Below are positions 50,013-59,800 of a stretch of 64,000 nt of DNA, piece after piece; position 1 is the first letter of the stretch; every line of letters starts with the position of its first letter. The position numbers and the translations under genes were made by a program. The notes under the pieces are model-generated. The model saw only the letters and a list, made by a program, of their open reading frames with translations. It made no database searches and was not told the DNA's origin. Source of the DNA: Bacillota bacterium (GTDB lineage: Bacteria > Bacillota > Negativicutes > Sporomusales > Sporomusaceae); the NCBI GenBank assembly GCA_023388195.1, contig JAEWGR010000092.1:9264-73263 (forward strand), given 5' to 3'.

Positions 50013-50494
50013 AACTTAAAAACGATGGTTTCACTTTGATTGAGCTTTTAGTCGGCATGTTAATCATGGTTATATTAGTGTCAGTCGCTTTTCAAATGTT
50101 AAATATGGCCTATAAAACATACCAATATAACATGGCTGTCACACACAACAAAATGATTATACGGAATACCATGAATCAGATATCCGACGAATTAAGATAT
50201 GCAGATACTGTAACTTTTCCGGTATTCCCAGAAAGCCAATTGCCAGAACGGAGGATCACATACACCATTGGTGGTGTAACTGGCACTATTGAGTTTGATG
50301 ATAGAACTAAGACAATTATAATTAATAGAATAACACGAACAGTACTTGCCAATGGAATGACTGAAAACACAAGTTTTGCAAGAGATGGGGCACTGGCTAA
50401 TGCAATAATAGTTACTATTACAATAAATGATGGATCTTACAGGAATAGTCCTTCCACAACAATAGAAACGGTTGTATACGTGTCAAATTTATAA
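50009..50494 (+). CDS. Minor pseudopilin, PilW/ComGF-like
   Basis: 161 residues with the canonical prepilin signal GFTLIELLVGMLIMVILV: cleavage after Gly, N-methyl Phe and Glu at +5. The remainder is a beta-rich domain (RITYTIGGVTGTIEFDD). ATG 50009 overlaps the previous stop by 4 bp (ATGA). PilW/PulJ-like by order (V, W, X), though sequence alone does not fix the subtype. Confidence 0.85.
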   Translation: MKLKNDGFTLIELLVGMLIMVILVSVAFQMLNMAYKTYQYNMAVTHNKMIIRNTMNQISDELRYADTVTFPVFPESQLPERRITYTIGGVTGTIEFDDRTKTIIINRITRTVLANGMTENTSFARDGALANAIIVTITINDGSYRNSPSTTIETVVYVSNL

Positions 50495-50508
50495 TAGAGG
50501 TGGGTAGC

Positions 50509-52002
50509 ATGCAAATACTATATAATCAACGTGGGTCGGCTGCTGTTATCGGTATAATGGCGATGTTATTTATGACAATTGTAATAGGTGGTTTACTACC
50601 GATGGTATCGGCAGAAATGGGAAGCACGCGAATGAATCAAGGCGTTGTTGAAGCACAGTATGTAGCGGAAGCCGGAGCAAAGCGTGCATTAGTTGGGTTT
50701 AGTCAAAGTAGAACTGACTGGGCATGGGCAAACGGAACAACCCGAAATAACTTCCAAGATGGAACCTCTAAAGCATACATTGTTACTATAAATCCCCCTG
50801 TAGTAGATGGTGTCGCCCCTGCTTCGGGTCATTATACTATTACTTCCACAGGATTTGTGGGCGACGTGAGAAAAACCGTTAGCATTGGAATTCAAATGAC
50901 TGCCGGCGGTGGTAGTAATGCCAATGCAAGCGGAGAAATATTTGGCAAGTACGCAGTGTTTGCCAATGAAAAATTTGATATTTACGGAGGATCTAATCCA
51001 GTACCAGCAGTTGAGGGTGGGATAGGTTTAAAAGGGAGTTCTGTTAGGGTAGATATGGGGCAAAATATATTGGCGAGTATCATCGATACAGTAAATAAAC
51101 CAAGTTATATGTACTATCCTAATCCTAAAGCTCCTAATCCCTGGTATATTTTAAGAAAACTAGATGAAATTGGCACATTAACCATAACCATGCCTACTTT
51201 TAAAAACATTCCTGCCGATGCCAATAAATTTCCGACCTTACCGGTCACGAATTCAGGGGGCTCTGAGTATTGGAATGGAGCATTTACATTTACTCAGCCA
51301 TCATATTATTTCGGTAAATCATATACCTTAAGTGGGACTACAAAACTCACAATGACCAACAATACCCCGGTAAATTTATATATTAACGGAGACTTACATT
51401 TAACCACTAACGCATCAATTATCGGCGATAGCACATTAAATATTTATGTAAAAGGTAATGTACTTGTTGATAACAGTAGCTCTATTGTGGTTTCCAATAG
51501 TTCAAATAACGCACAGTTAAATATTTATGCCGGCGGTACAGTAAAGTTTACAAGTAGTGACACTAGTAGTAGCTTTGTGCAGAGTGATAACATTATGATT
51601 TATGCTGGCAGCACCGCCGACCAAGCTGTACTTTTTGATAATAAATTTATCATTAACAAAAGCCTACCAAAAGGAATAACAAAAATATATACAGATGGTG
51701 GACTTAAATTCACAAATGATTTTGCCATGGGTGGCGCTGCTGCTATGGTCTTAACTAAGAAGCAAATAGTTGTAGATAATAATGTTAATGCAAGCAACAC
51801 AGTGTTTATTTCTAATTCGGGTGATTCAACACTAAGTGGGCCTCGTGTAAAAACCGCTGGCTTTTATACTAACGGTGGTTTATATATAAAAGAGTCCTCT
51901 GCAGTACAATATAACAGCAGTGTTATGGCAGCCCTGGGCCTTGCGGGTGGAGGCGGCGGCAAGGCGAAAGTCGATCTCGATAAGTGGTCAAAGGTCAATT
52001 GA
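50509..52002 (+). CDS. PilX-like protein with beta-solenoid-like C-terminal region
   Basis: About 497 residues. The N-terminus is PilX-like: NQRGSAAVIGIMAMLFM then a membrane helix and VEAQYVAEAGAKRALVGF. From about residue 140 the protein is a repetitive Ser/Thr/Asn-rich region (NLYINGDLHLTTNASIIG, LNIYVKGNVLVDNSSSIVV, LNIYAGGTVKFTSSDTSS) with strand spacing like a bactofilin or beta-solenoid. ATG 50509 follows AGGTGGG. This would make a pilus-tip-like protein with a large adhesin-like passenger; that is inference. AT-rich codon use. Confidence 0.78.
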   Translation: MQILYNQRGSAAVIGIMAMLFMTIVIGGLLPMVSAEMGSTRMNQGVVEAQYVAEAGAKRALVGFSQSRTDWAWANGTTRNNFQDGTSKAYIVTINPPVVDGVAPASGHYTITSTGFVGDVRKTVSIGIQMTAGGGSNANASGEIFGKYAVFANEKFDIYGGSNPVPAVEGGIGLKGSSVRVDMGQNILASIIDTVNKPSYMYYPNPKAPNPWYILRKLDEIGTLTITMPTFKNIPADANKFPTLPVTNSGGSEYWNGAFTFTQPSYYFGKSYTLSGTTKLTMTNNTPVNLYINGDLHLTTNASIIGDSTLNIYVKGNVLVDNSSSIVVSNSSNNAQLNIYAGGTVKFTSSDTSSSFVQSDNIMIYAGSTADQAVLFDNKFIINKSLPKGITKIYTDGGLKFTNDFAMGGAAAMVLTKKQIVVDNNVNASNTVFISNSGDSTLSGPRVKTAGFYTNGGLYIKESSAVQYNSSVMAALGLAGGGGGKAKVDLDKWSKVN

Positions 52003-52639
52003 TTCGCTGAGAGAAAATAATGCTTACAAACAAATTAAAGTCCTAATGATATAAATTAGAATGATCCAAATGGAATTTTCTGCTTTTTTAGGAGTTAGTC
52101 AAAGTTAGATTTACAACAGATGAAAAGCAAAAGATACAACTGACTTGGAAATGGCTTTAAGAATCAGTATGAAAATTGAATTGTATAGTAAATGAGCTAT
52201 TTGAATTAATCGAGTAGCTCATTTTTTATTAAATTATATTTATGAAATCGCAATATTCTCAATAGGAATAATACAGGTTACTGACAAGATCCATAGTAAT
52301 TAACTAAAAATCAGTCAGCACTAAAACCCAACTCAAGGTCGGTAGTTTCTAAGTGTTTCACATTCATATACTTTTTACTGCCCCACTGAGTTCCAGCAAC
52401 TTGACGAAGGCGGGCACAACCAACATCAGAGTCGAATGGCTATCAAAGAACGTACCGACTAGTACATTGGTTTCCCATACAGCTTCCGTTCTCCTCCACT
52501 CGCATATAATTTTAAAATCTACCTGGTACTATTTGGCGGCAGTCGCAGGTATATGTATAGTAGAGAAACTTAGAGACGCCGGGTTGCAAAATTTAGATCC
52601 ACCGCGGCGTCTGTCAAGATGAAATTAGGGGGGATTAAA
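52003..52639. other. Gene-free stretch between pilin cluster and lysozyme
   Basis: No supported gene. A terminator-like hairpin ATGAGCTA / TAGCTCAT with following T-run lies at 52192-52229 and probably ends the pilin transcript. From about 52340 to 52620 the base composition changes and weak frames exist on both strands without ribosome sites; this may be a decayed gene or repeat. Confidence 0.5.
52192..52229 (+). terminator. Intrinsic terminator after the pilin cluster
   Basis: Stem ATGAGCTA (52192-52199) / TAGCTCAT (52215-52222), 15-nt loop, T-run. Confidence 0.7.
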
Positions 52640-53206
52640 ATGATAAAGGGTATTGACGTCTCTTATCACAATGGGACAGTTGACTGGAGGACAGTAGCAA
52701 ATGCCGGGATTGAGTTCGTGATTATTCGCAGTTCTTACGGCCTGGAATCGATTGACAACATGTTTATTAAAAACGTAACCGGTGCCAAAGCCGCAGGCCT
52801 TAAGGTTGGCGCCTATCATTACTCCTACGCGCTGTCTACAGCCGATGCAATCCAGGAAGCAATTCATTGCCAGGAAACTATTGCCGATGCGGGTGTGCTG
52901 CTTGAAATGCCGGTATTCTTTGACATGGAAGATGCGGACGGCTATAAGTTAAGAAAAGGTTTTACTTTTGACAAAACCACGATAACGGCCATGTGCAAGG
53001 CGTTTATTTGCAATATTGGTCTTGATTGCGGCATTTACGCCTCATACTCCTGGCTCACAGATTATATTGACTGGCGCAGTCTTGGCTGCGCCGTATGGAA
53101 TGCGCAATGGAGTACAAATGATGATATTAAGGGTTATATGTGGCAGTACACAGACAGCCTGGAGATTGGTGGTAAATATTTCGATGGTAATATCTGTTAT
53201 ATATGA
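52640..53206 (+). CDS. GH25-family lysozyme (N-acetylmuramidase)
   Basis: 188 residues, a single GH25 domain cleaving peptidoglycan. Motifs: KGIDVSYHNGTVDW at the N-terminus, VIIRSSYG, VGAYHYSYALS, the catalytic acid pair FFDMEDADG, and GYMWQYTDS. No signal peptide and no cell-wall-binding repeat, as in phage endolysins or cytosolic enzymes. AGGGGGG precedes ATG 52640. No phage genes are around it. It is followed by a terminator. Confidence 0.92.
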   Translation: MIKGIDVSYHNGTVDWRTVANAGIEFVIIRSSYGLESIDNMFIKNVTGAKAAGLKVGAYHYSYALSTADAIQEAIHCQETIADAGVLLEMPVFFDMEDADGYKLRKGFTFDKTTITAMCKAFICNIGLDCGIYASYSWLTDYIDWRSLGCAVWNAQWSTNDDIKGYMWQYTDSLEIGGKYFDGNICYI

Positions 53207-53207
53207 A

Positions 53208-53237
53208 AAAACGCCGTCCAGCAATGGGCGGCATTTT
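53208..53237 (+). terminator. Intrinsic terminator of the GH25 gene
   Basis: AAAACGCCGTCC / GGGCGGCATTTT stem with two G-U pairs and a 6-nt loop. Confidence 0.75.
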
Positions 53238-53330
53238 ATATGGGAGAGGAAATATAGGTATATTATCCAGCGACAGAAATTTCTACAAGATAAAAAAGAC
53301 TGCCACAAAAGGGCAGTTATATAATGTGAA

Positions 53331-53477
53331 TTACATTTTTACCGGAGTACTTGCATTACGAATGGCTGTTAATGCCTGATCGACAATTTGTTCAACCTGT
53401 CGCTTATTTAAACCCAATGGCCGAACAATTCGCTTGACTTCAATTCTAAACATCCGCTCGTCAAAATCAATAACCAA
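53331..53477 (-). CDS. Possible 48-residue protein, unknown
   Basis: An open frame on the - strand from TTG 53477 (AAGGTGGTGAT about 5 nt upstream) to a TAA at 53331. The product is basic and helical, with RIVRPLGLNKRQVEQIVDQA, like a helix-turn-helix fragment. In-frame GTG codons at 53486 and 53489 are alternatives. It lies between the lysozyme and the riboswitch, on the opposite strand. Too short to be sure. Confidence 0.45.
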   Translation of the reverse strand: MVIDFDERMFRIEVKRIVRPLGLNKRQVEQIVDQALTAIRNASTPVKM

Positions 53478-53619
53478 TATTATCACCACCTTATTGTGCG
53501 GGTTATTGTATTATACGGATTATGTTGAGAAGATGTGAAGCCTTTCGTCCCTGCAAATTTTTTTACCTTAGGGTTACCTCATATCATTGAAAATTGGAAA
53601 AAGTCACGCAAATGAGGGA

Positions 53620-53648
53620 TTTACGGAGTTTTAGGCCTAAGCTATACT
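53620..53648 (+). promoter_or_regulatory. Promoter of the cobalamin-riboswitch transcript
   Basis: TTTACG (53620-53625), 17 bp, TATACT (53643-53648), about 40 bp before the riboswitch. Confidence 0.5.
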
Positions 53649-53689
53649 TAGGAGAGTTTAATGGAATTTAAATAAAACAGCATAATCCC

Positions 53690-53844
53690 AGGGATAGGTG
53701 CCTTAAGGGCTTAATAGGGAAGTTGGTTAAAAACCAACACGGTCCCGCCACTGTAACGGGGAGTAACCCACAAGACGTCACTGAACAATTGTTTTGGGAA
53801 GGCGTGGGAGCAATGAACCGGAGTCAGGAGAACTGCCTATCCGA
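53690..53844 (+). ncRNA. Cobalamin (B12) riboswitch
   Basis: P1 pairs GGATAGG (53692-53698) with CCTATCC (53836-53842). The conserved elements appear in order: GGTGCC, AATAGGGAA, ACGGTCCCGCCACTGTAA and the B12 box GAGTCAGGAGAACTGCC (53821-53837). These are the hallmarks of the cobalamin riboswitch that lowers expression when B12 is bound. A TonB-dependent receptor gene follows, its usual target in diderms. Confidence 0.95.
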
Positions 53845-53924
53845 CAATCACCATTTTTACCTGCGAGTGACAGGGAGGAGATTACGCAAAGCCAAGAATA
53901 GATTTTAGTTGGTTATCGTACAAG

Positions 53925-53946
53925 CTCCCTCACCGGGAGTTTTTTT
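53925..53946 (+). terminator. Riboswitch expression-platform terminator
   Basis: CTCCC / GGGAG stem with TCACC loop, then seven T, about 80 bp after the aptamer. It suggests control of transcription through to btuB. Confidence 0.75.
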
Positions 53947-54092
53947 ATTGCGAAATTAACCCCCTGCCTGCGCTTGCCCACCTTATGAACAGGGCTTGGC
54001 TATTGAAGGTGTTCGGTCTGAAAAAAGGAACCCCCGGATATGGCTGTACTGCTCTTGAGATATCGTAAAGAATGTTTGATGGAGAGATATCT

Positions 54093-56855
54093 ATGAAAAA
54101 AAGTAAACCGGATTCTATCGCAAATCCTGGCCAAAAGCTGGGCTTGGCATTAGCAGTGGCAATCTCTTTGGGTGTGGGTATCCAGACAGCAGCAGCCGAG
54201 GAAAGTACGAATGCGGATAATCCGGAATTTTCCTTGGCAGAGGTTACCGTTGAAGCAAAAAGACCTGACTGGGAAAGCAAATTATCGCCGGGTTCAGTCA
54301 CAGTTATCCGCCCTGATGACTATAAAGGTGAGCAGAAAACCCTGCCTGACTTACTGAAAAATGTCCCCGGCGTTCACGTTCGCGAGGTGAGCGGCAAAGG
54401 GCAATATACTACAGTCAGCATCCGGGGGTCAACTGCCGCACAGGTCGGTATCTTTATCGACGGTGTGCTTACCAATCTCGGCGGCGATGCCGCTGTGGAC
54501 ATTTCGACAATACCGGTTAAAAATGTCGAACGCATTGAAGTGTACCGCGGCTATATTCCCAGCCGCTTTGGCGGTACATATATGGGGGGTGTCATCAATA
54601 TAGTAACAAAACGGCCTACTCGAGCCAATGTGTCTGCCGAGGTAGGACGTGCCGCTTATGGCGGGGCAACCTATTCCCTGCAGATGGATGCGCCGGTGGG
54701 AAACGGCAGCTTAATGGTGGGGTTGAACCGGGAGCAGAGCGACGGTGATTTTCCCTATAAAAACTATGCCGCGGAGCGCTATCTGCCTTATGCCGTTAAA
54801 ATGCGTGACGGTTATCAGGCGGAAATTGACAATTTCAACGGCGATATGATTGATAATGCGACTAAGCGATATAATGTCAGCTTAACGGCAACAGAAAAAG
54901 AAACTTTTAAAGCCAATACCGATCAATGGCTGAATTTTGTCCGGGACAGTACGCCTGGTCAGGATAGCTTTTACAGCAGGGCTTATGAAGGAAACTATGA
55001 AGCCGCTCCAGTGCAAAAAGCGACAAACCTTTGGGCAGCAATCAAGGATACTGAGAAATGGTCACAAAGATTCGCCAATGCATCCGATTTTAACAACTAT
55101 TGGAAAAACACTGATACAGCAGCCAAAGAGGAGGTCTATCGGGATTATGCCCAGGCCTCGGCTGCAACTGCTGTCACAAAAGCCGACCCTGATACGAATC
55201 CCGATATAGCTGATAAAAGCCAAAAACTGCCGGAATGGAAAAAGAAAGTACAACAATTGGAAGCGGATGAACGGCACCGGCGGTATAACGATTACAAAAA
55301 TACTGATGCGCTAATCAAGTGGCAGGATGACAACTGGATGATTAAAAGCAGCTGGAAGAAGATTAACCGTCATTTGCCGGACAGTTTATGGGTTGAAGGT
55401 ACTGGTACCGCGGTGGAGCCGGGCAGTTTAGTAGACGCCAAGGATGTCTACTATGCGGAAAGCCGCAAGCAGGTACTCGATGCCAAGGAATTTTTAGTGC
55501 AGCGGCGGGATACGGCAGGAAAACTGGAATGGAGCTGGATGCTCGACTATCTGCATCAGGATAAGAAATACAATACGGAAAAGGCCTATGATCTGAATAC
55601 CTCGCCCAATTGGAAAATTCCTATGCGGATGTGGAGCAACTATAAGTCCAACAAATACAATGCCCAACTGGACGGCAGCTATAAATTGACAGACCGTCAA
55701 CTGCTTGAGTTTCAAACGAACTTTTCCAGTGAGAGAATGAGGGTTCGCGGCTCCCTCATGGATGATTATTCCAAAGATAGCACCGGCCAGTCAGTAGATA
55801 GTCTGATGGCCCGCTTCCGCAATTATTACAAACAAAACCTGCTGAATGTCCAAATTCAGGACACCGTTACCATGGACAAAGCAGAAACCTTATGGCTGAC
55901 GGCAAGCGGCCGCTACAATCAATCCCAAATACTGGGGCGCAGTACCCGTATGCAGCAAGACGATCCACATCAATGGTTTGGCAAAGAGGATGACCAAACT
56001 GACGGCAAGGCTACCTGGCAACTGGCTTTGAAAAAAAAGTTTGCCGACAATTTTACCCTGCGTATGACCGGCGGCACCTATTACCGGTTACTAAACCTAT
56101 ATGAAATTGCAGGTGACGGCGCCGGTATCCTGCCACCGCCGCGCGGCGCCGATGCTAACGGCACGGCTTTCCCTTTGCCGGAAGAAGGCAAACAGTTTGA
56201 TATCAGCGCATTGCTGGATGGCAAAGCGCTAAACGCTGATGCCAACCTAACGCTGACCTATTTCTGGCGGGATTCTGATAATATGCTGCAGTTAGCGCGC
56301 CGGGGGCTGGATTTTTGGTCCTACTTTAATGACAACCGCGGCAAAGCGCACGGGGTAGAGGTGCAGAGCGGTCTGAACTGGCGGAAGGTGTCCTTCGACC
56401 TGCAGGCCACTTATACTAAGGTCGTGTTACAGCGGCGCAACAGCACTTTTGCCGATTACGGCGTAATCGGTCCCTGGCGTGATGTTTGGCCAACTTATGC
56501 GCCGGAATGGGAGGGTTCCGCCCGTTTGACCTATCACCCCACCGCCCAGTTGGCCGTATTCGGCCAAGTCAAATATGTCGACGAATATTTTACGGATTAT
56601 TCCAAAGACAAGCGTGGCGGCGAAGAATCTTACCTATCCGGCAGGCCGGTAGAGTCATTAGCCACGGTGGATGCCGGAATTAAATGGAAACCCAATACGG
56701 TTCTGCAAGTAACCTTCGGCTGTAATGATATTTTTGATAAAGGTTCCAAAATGAAGATTTACAGTCCGACAGCTTTTACAGTAGCTGGCTATATCAATCC
56801 GGAGTTTCCTATTCAGGGCAGGACTTATTATGCCACAGTACGTTATGAGTTTTAA
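54093..56855 (+). CDS. btuB: TonB-dependent outer-membrane receptor, BtuB-like
   Basis: About 920 residues. A signal peptide (LGLALAVAISLGVGIQTAAA), TonB-box-like EVTVEA (about 50), a plug domain with LPDLLKNVPGVHVREVSG, VSIRGSTAAQVGIFIDGVL and VERIEVYRGYIPSRFGGTYM, and a barrel ending in the aromatic terminal strand YYATVRYEF. ATG 54093 follows GGAGAG. It is controlled by the B12 riboswitch, so cobalamin or another corrinoid is the likely substrate. It is longer than E. coli BtuB (about 614): residues about 238-403 are a Lys/Asp/Ala-rich, mostly helical insertion in an outer loop. It is followed 32 bp later by the giant frame. Confidence 0.93.
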   Translation: MKKSKPDSIANPGQKLGLALAVAISLGVGIQTAAAEESTNADNPEFSLAEVTVEAKRPDWESKLSPGSVTVIRPDDYKGEQKTLPDLLKNVPGVHVREVSGKGQYTTVSIRGSTAAQVGIFIDGVLTNLGGDAAVDISTIPVKNVERIEVYRGYIPSRFGGTYMGGVINIVTKRPTRANVSAEVGRAAYGGATYSLQMDAPVGNGSLMVGLNREQSDGDFPYKNYAAERYLPYAVKMRDGYQAEIDNFNGDMIDNATKRYNVSLTATEKETFKANTDQWLNFVRDSTPGQDSFYSRAYEGNYEAAPVQKATNLWAAIKDTEKWSQRFANASDFNNYWKNTDTAAKEEVYRDYAQASAATAVTKADPDTNPDIADKSQKLPEWKKKVQQLEADERHRRYNDYKNTDALIKWQDDNWMIKSSWKKINRHLPDSLWVEGTGTAVEPGSLVDAKDVYYAESRKQVLDAKEFLVQRRDTAGKLEWSWMLDYLHQDKKYNTEKAYDLNTSPNWKIPMRMWSNYKSNKYNAQLDGSYKLTDRQLLEFQTNFSSERMRVRGSLMDDYSKDSTGQSVDSLMARFRNYYKQNLLNVQIQDTVTMDKAETLWLTASGRYNQSQILGRSTRMQQDDPHQWFGKEDDQTDGKATWQLALKKKFADNFTLRMTGGTYYRLLNLYEIAGDGAGILPPPRGADANGTAFPLPEEGKQFDISALLDGKALNADANLTLTYFWRDSDNMLQLARRGLDFWSYFNDNRGKAHGVEVQSGLNWRKVSFDLQATYTKVVLQRRNSTFADYGVIGPWRDVWPTYAPEWEGSARLTYHPTAQLAVFGQVKYVDEYFTDYSKDKRGGEESYLSGRPVESLATVDAGIKWKPNTVLQVTFGCNDIFDKGSKMKIYSPTAFTVAGYINPEFPIQGRTYYATVRYEF

Positions 56856-56887
56856 TCTCAGCAAGACAGAAACGAAAGGAGTGTCAA

Positions 56888-59800
56888 GTGGTGCGTCGTA
56901 ATAAAAAGCGCTATACCAAAAAGAATTTAGCGGCAGCTGTCTTACTGAGCTGTTTGCTCAGCAGCAACCAGGTGCTGGGGGCCGAGCTGGCCACTGTAGT
57001 ACCGTCAGATTTTCATAACAGTCAACTGGGTTCCTTAAGCGGCTCCAGGGTCACGGCTTATATTGACCCTGCGTCGGCAGGTATGAAAATTGACGATCTC
57101 AACCGGGACCCCTCCGTATTTACCATTAACTACAATGGGCAAAGCCTGGTGCTGCTGCGGCAGTATACCTACAGCACAACCGAGCTGAAGGCAGTCACCG
57201 TTATTAACCCGGTAAAAACAAACTGGGTTGACTATGTAAGGACCGGCGAATTGCCCAGTGTGCCCAATATTCATGCGGCTGCAACTTCTGGCGATTATCT
57301 CTATGCAACAGACTATGATTTTGGCAATATTGCTGTGGCCAATTTAAGCAAAGCCACCTTGACCGAGAGCGAGCATCGCAGTTTAAAAGCAGATGCCGCC
57401 AAGGTAAGCCACATCTCATATGGTGATCAAACCACTTTTCATGGCGAAGGGATGGTGGTAAAAGATAACTGTCTTTATGTTATCACCAGTGTAAACCTTG
57501 ATGGGGGCTATGATAAGTATGATGACGGCTATTTGCTGCAATATGCAATAAAAAATGCCGGCAGTCTGGTACCTGTGGATACGAAGCGCATTGGCAAGAA
57601 CACTTTTAATATGCATGCTTTTAATGATACGATCTTTACCTGTTCCACCGGCGGCTATCAGCAAATGGGCTACCCCAATGCGGAGACAGCCATCCACGCC
57701 GTGAATGTTAATGACGGCATCCTGAATTCTTCCCATAAAATTTCTATTCCCACAGGCGTAAAAGGCGAGTACCGGGATATGGCGATTACCAATGACGGTA
57801 CGGCCTACGTTTTTGGCGGCTATTATGATGCAAGTTATGGCGGCATTATCGGCAACATTTATAAAACAACGGTGACCAATCTGCTGGCAGATAATCCTGC
57901 AGCCTGGGAAAAAGTAATCGAAATTAACGATTGGCCCGGCTTCAATTGGGATATAGAAGTCGAATCCAATCCGCGGCGTCTGTGGTTCCAGGCCGGCAAC
58001 AAGCTGCAAGTTTATCAGGACGGCAGCACGAAGCCTTTGGAATTTGCCGCTTCCCAGTTTGCGACTAAAGAAGGACTCAGTCAGTTTAACTCCTGGGGCT
58101 TTGCTTTCATTACCCCTGACACCGTTGCCGGCGGCAACAATAAAACCCTGCAGCTAAAGGTGAACGAGGGCTTAACTTCGCCTGAGATAACGCTTTCCAA
58201 AAACATCATTCTGCCTACAACGGATGCTTCTGCCAATGGCACCAACGCGATCAGCGGCACACCGGACTATACCACCCGGATCATGGGGCTTCAGCAATAT
58301 AATAACGGCACCGGCACTGAATACACAGATACCGAATATCAGACCAAAGGCGTTACCACCGATTTTAAAAACTACAAATTCAACCAGGATACCGTTCTCG
58401 GCCTGGGTACTAGTGCCGCAGGCGATTACAAAACCAATATCCTGGCAGCGGTCTTTGCCCGTTACGGCCAGGATATCACAGTAGATGCGGGCAGCCACGC
58501 CTTGACGCTGAATGTAGAGAATAACGCCGGTAATCCTACCGGCATTTATGCCGGCAACGGTAAGAATGTTACGGTCAATGCGGGACAGCTCAATATTAAT
58601 ACAGCCACTTACGCAAATGGCGAAATGGTGACCAACGCGATTTGGAATGACGCTGCTAAAGATGCTGCCAGCAATATTACCATTAATGCCCCGGTACATA
58701 TTACTATGGCGGGCGGACAGGGCGGTAACGGCATTGCTGTTACCAAGAAAGACCGCTGGGGGGAAGCCAGCGCAGACGCTTCTACTAAATCGACAATTAC
58801 CATCAATGGCGATGTAACGATTGCCGGTACTGACGGCAGCTGGGGCGTACCCTTAAATTCCCAAAATGTGTATTCCCGTTTTAATTCGGCCGGCTTATAT
58901 ACTTCTGTTAACAACAGTGAAATTGATGTGAACGGTAAAGTAGACCTTACTGTTTACGGTAATGGTATTGCCACCGTTGCCAAGGACAGTAAAATAACGG
59001 TTGACGGCGGGCATATCGCCGTACCGACCGGTAAAAATTACGGATATTATGCGCTAGCTTCCTATCTTGGAACTATAAATATGAATACAGGCAACGCCGG
59101 TAACCTTCCAGGTACAGAGGCTGTACAGCTGGATGGTGATATTTTTGCGCTCAAAACCGGCATGATCAATGTTGGCCTGACTACGGCAAATTCTTATTTA
59201 AAAGGCATCGTGGATAATGGCGGCACCGTCAATATGTGGCTGCAGAACGGTGCAACCTGGACGGACAAGGCGCAAAACACCCGTTATGGTGACGACAATG
59301 AGGATATTGGCTCCAATGGCGCCAGCCATATTACTAACCTGTACGGCGGCAGCAGCGGTGCCGGCAGAGGTGTGATCTTCCCGGAAAACGACAAAGGTAT
59401 CACCATCGATAAATATAGCGGCAACCTGCTGGCCATTTATGCGCATGACACGTCTGACCCAACAAAAATCCAGGGCGGCGGCATAACAATCACCTCAGCT
59501 GCACAAACCGGCGGACAAAACGCGGTTATGACGCTGCGAACAGATAATACCGGTATCAACATAGAGGATACCGGTGTGGTAAGCAATGTATTGAATGCCT
59601 TAGCCGGCAAATTGACCTATACCAATTATAAAAACGGGGAACGGTATCTTGACGGCAAGGTGGAAATAGCCGAAGGGCTGACGGCGCAGTCGGCGGCAAA
59701 ATTCACAGGCACTGTAGCCTTTGACAGCGCAAGCGGCAAGGGAAGCTACGGCACCGGAGCGCCCGAGCCGCCTGTGGGGCAGACGAAGACTGAATTTACC

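Noticed and set aside
52353..52622. 89-residue + strand frame
   Set aside because: No ribosome site, odd composition, no recognisable motif; the opposite strand also has a 53-codon frame without a start. Treated as non-coding or decayed.
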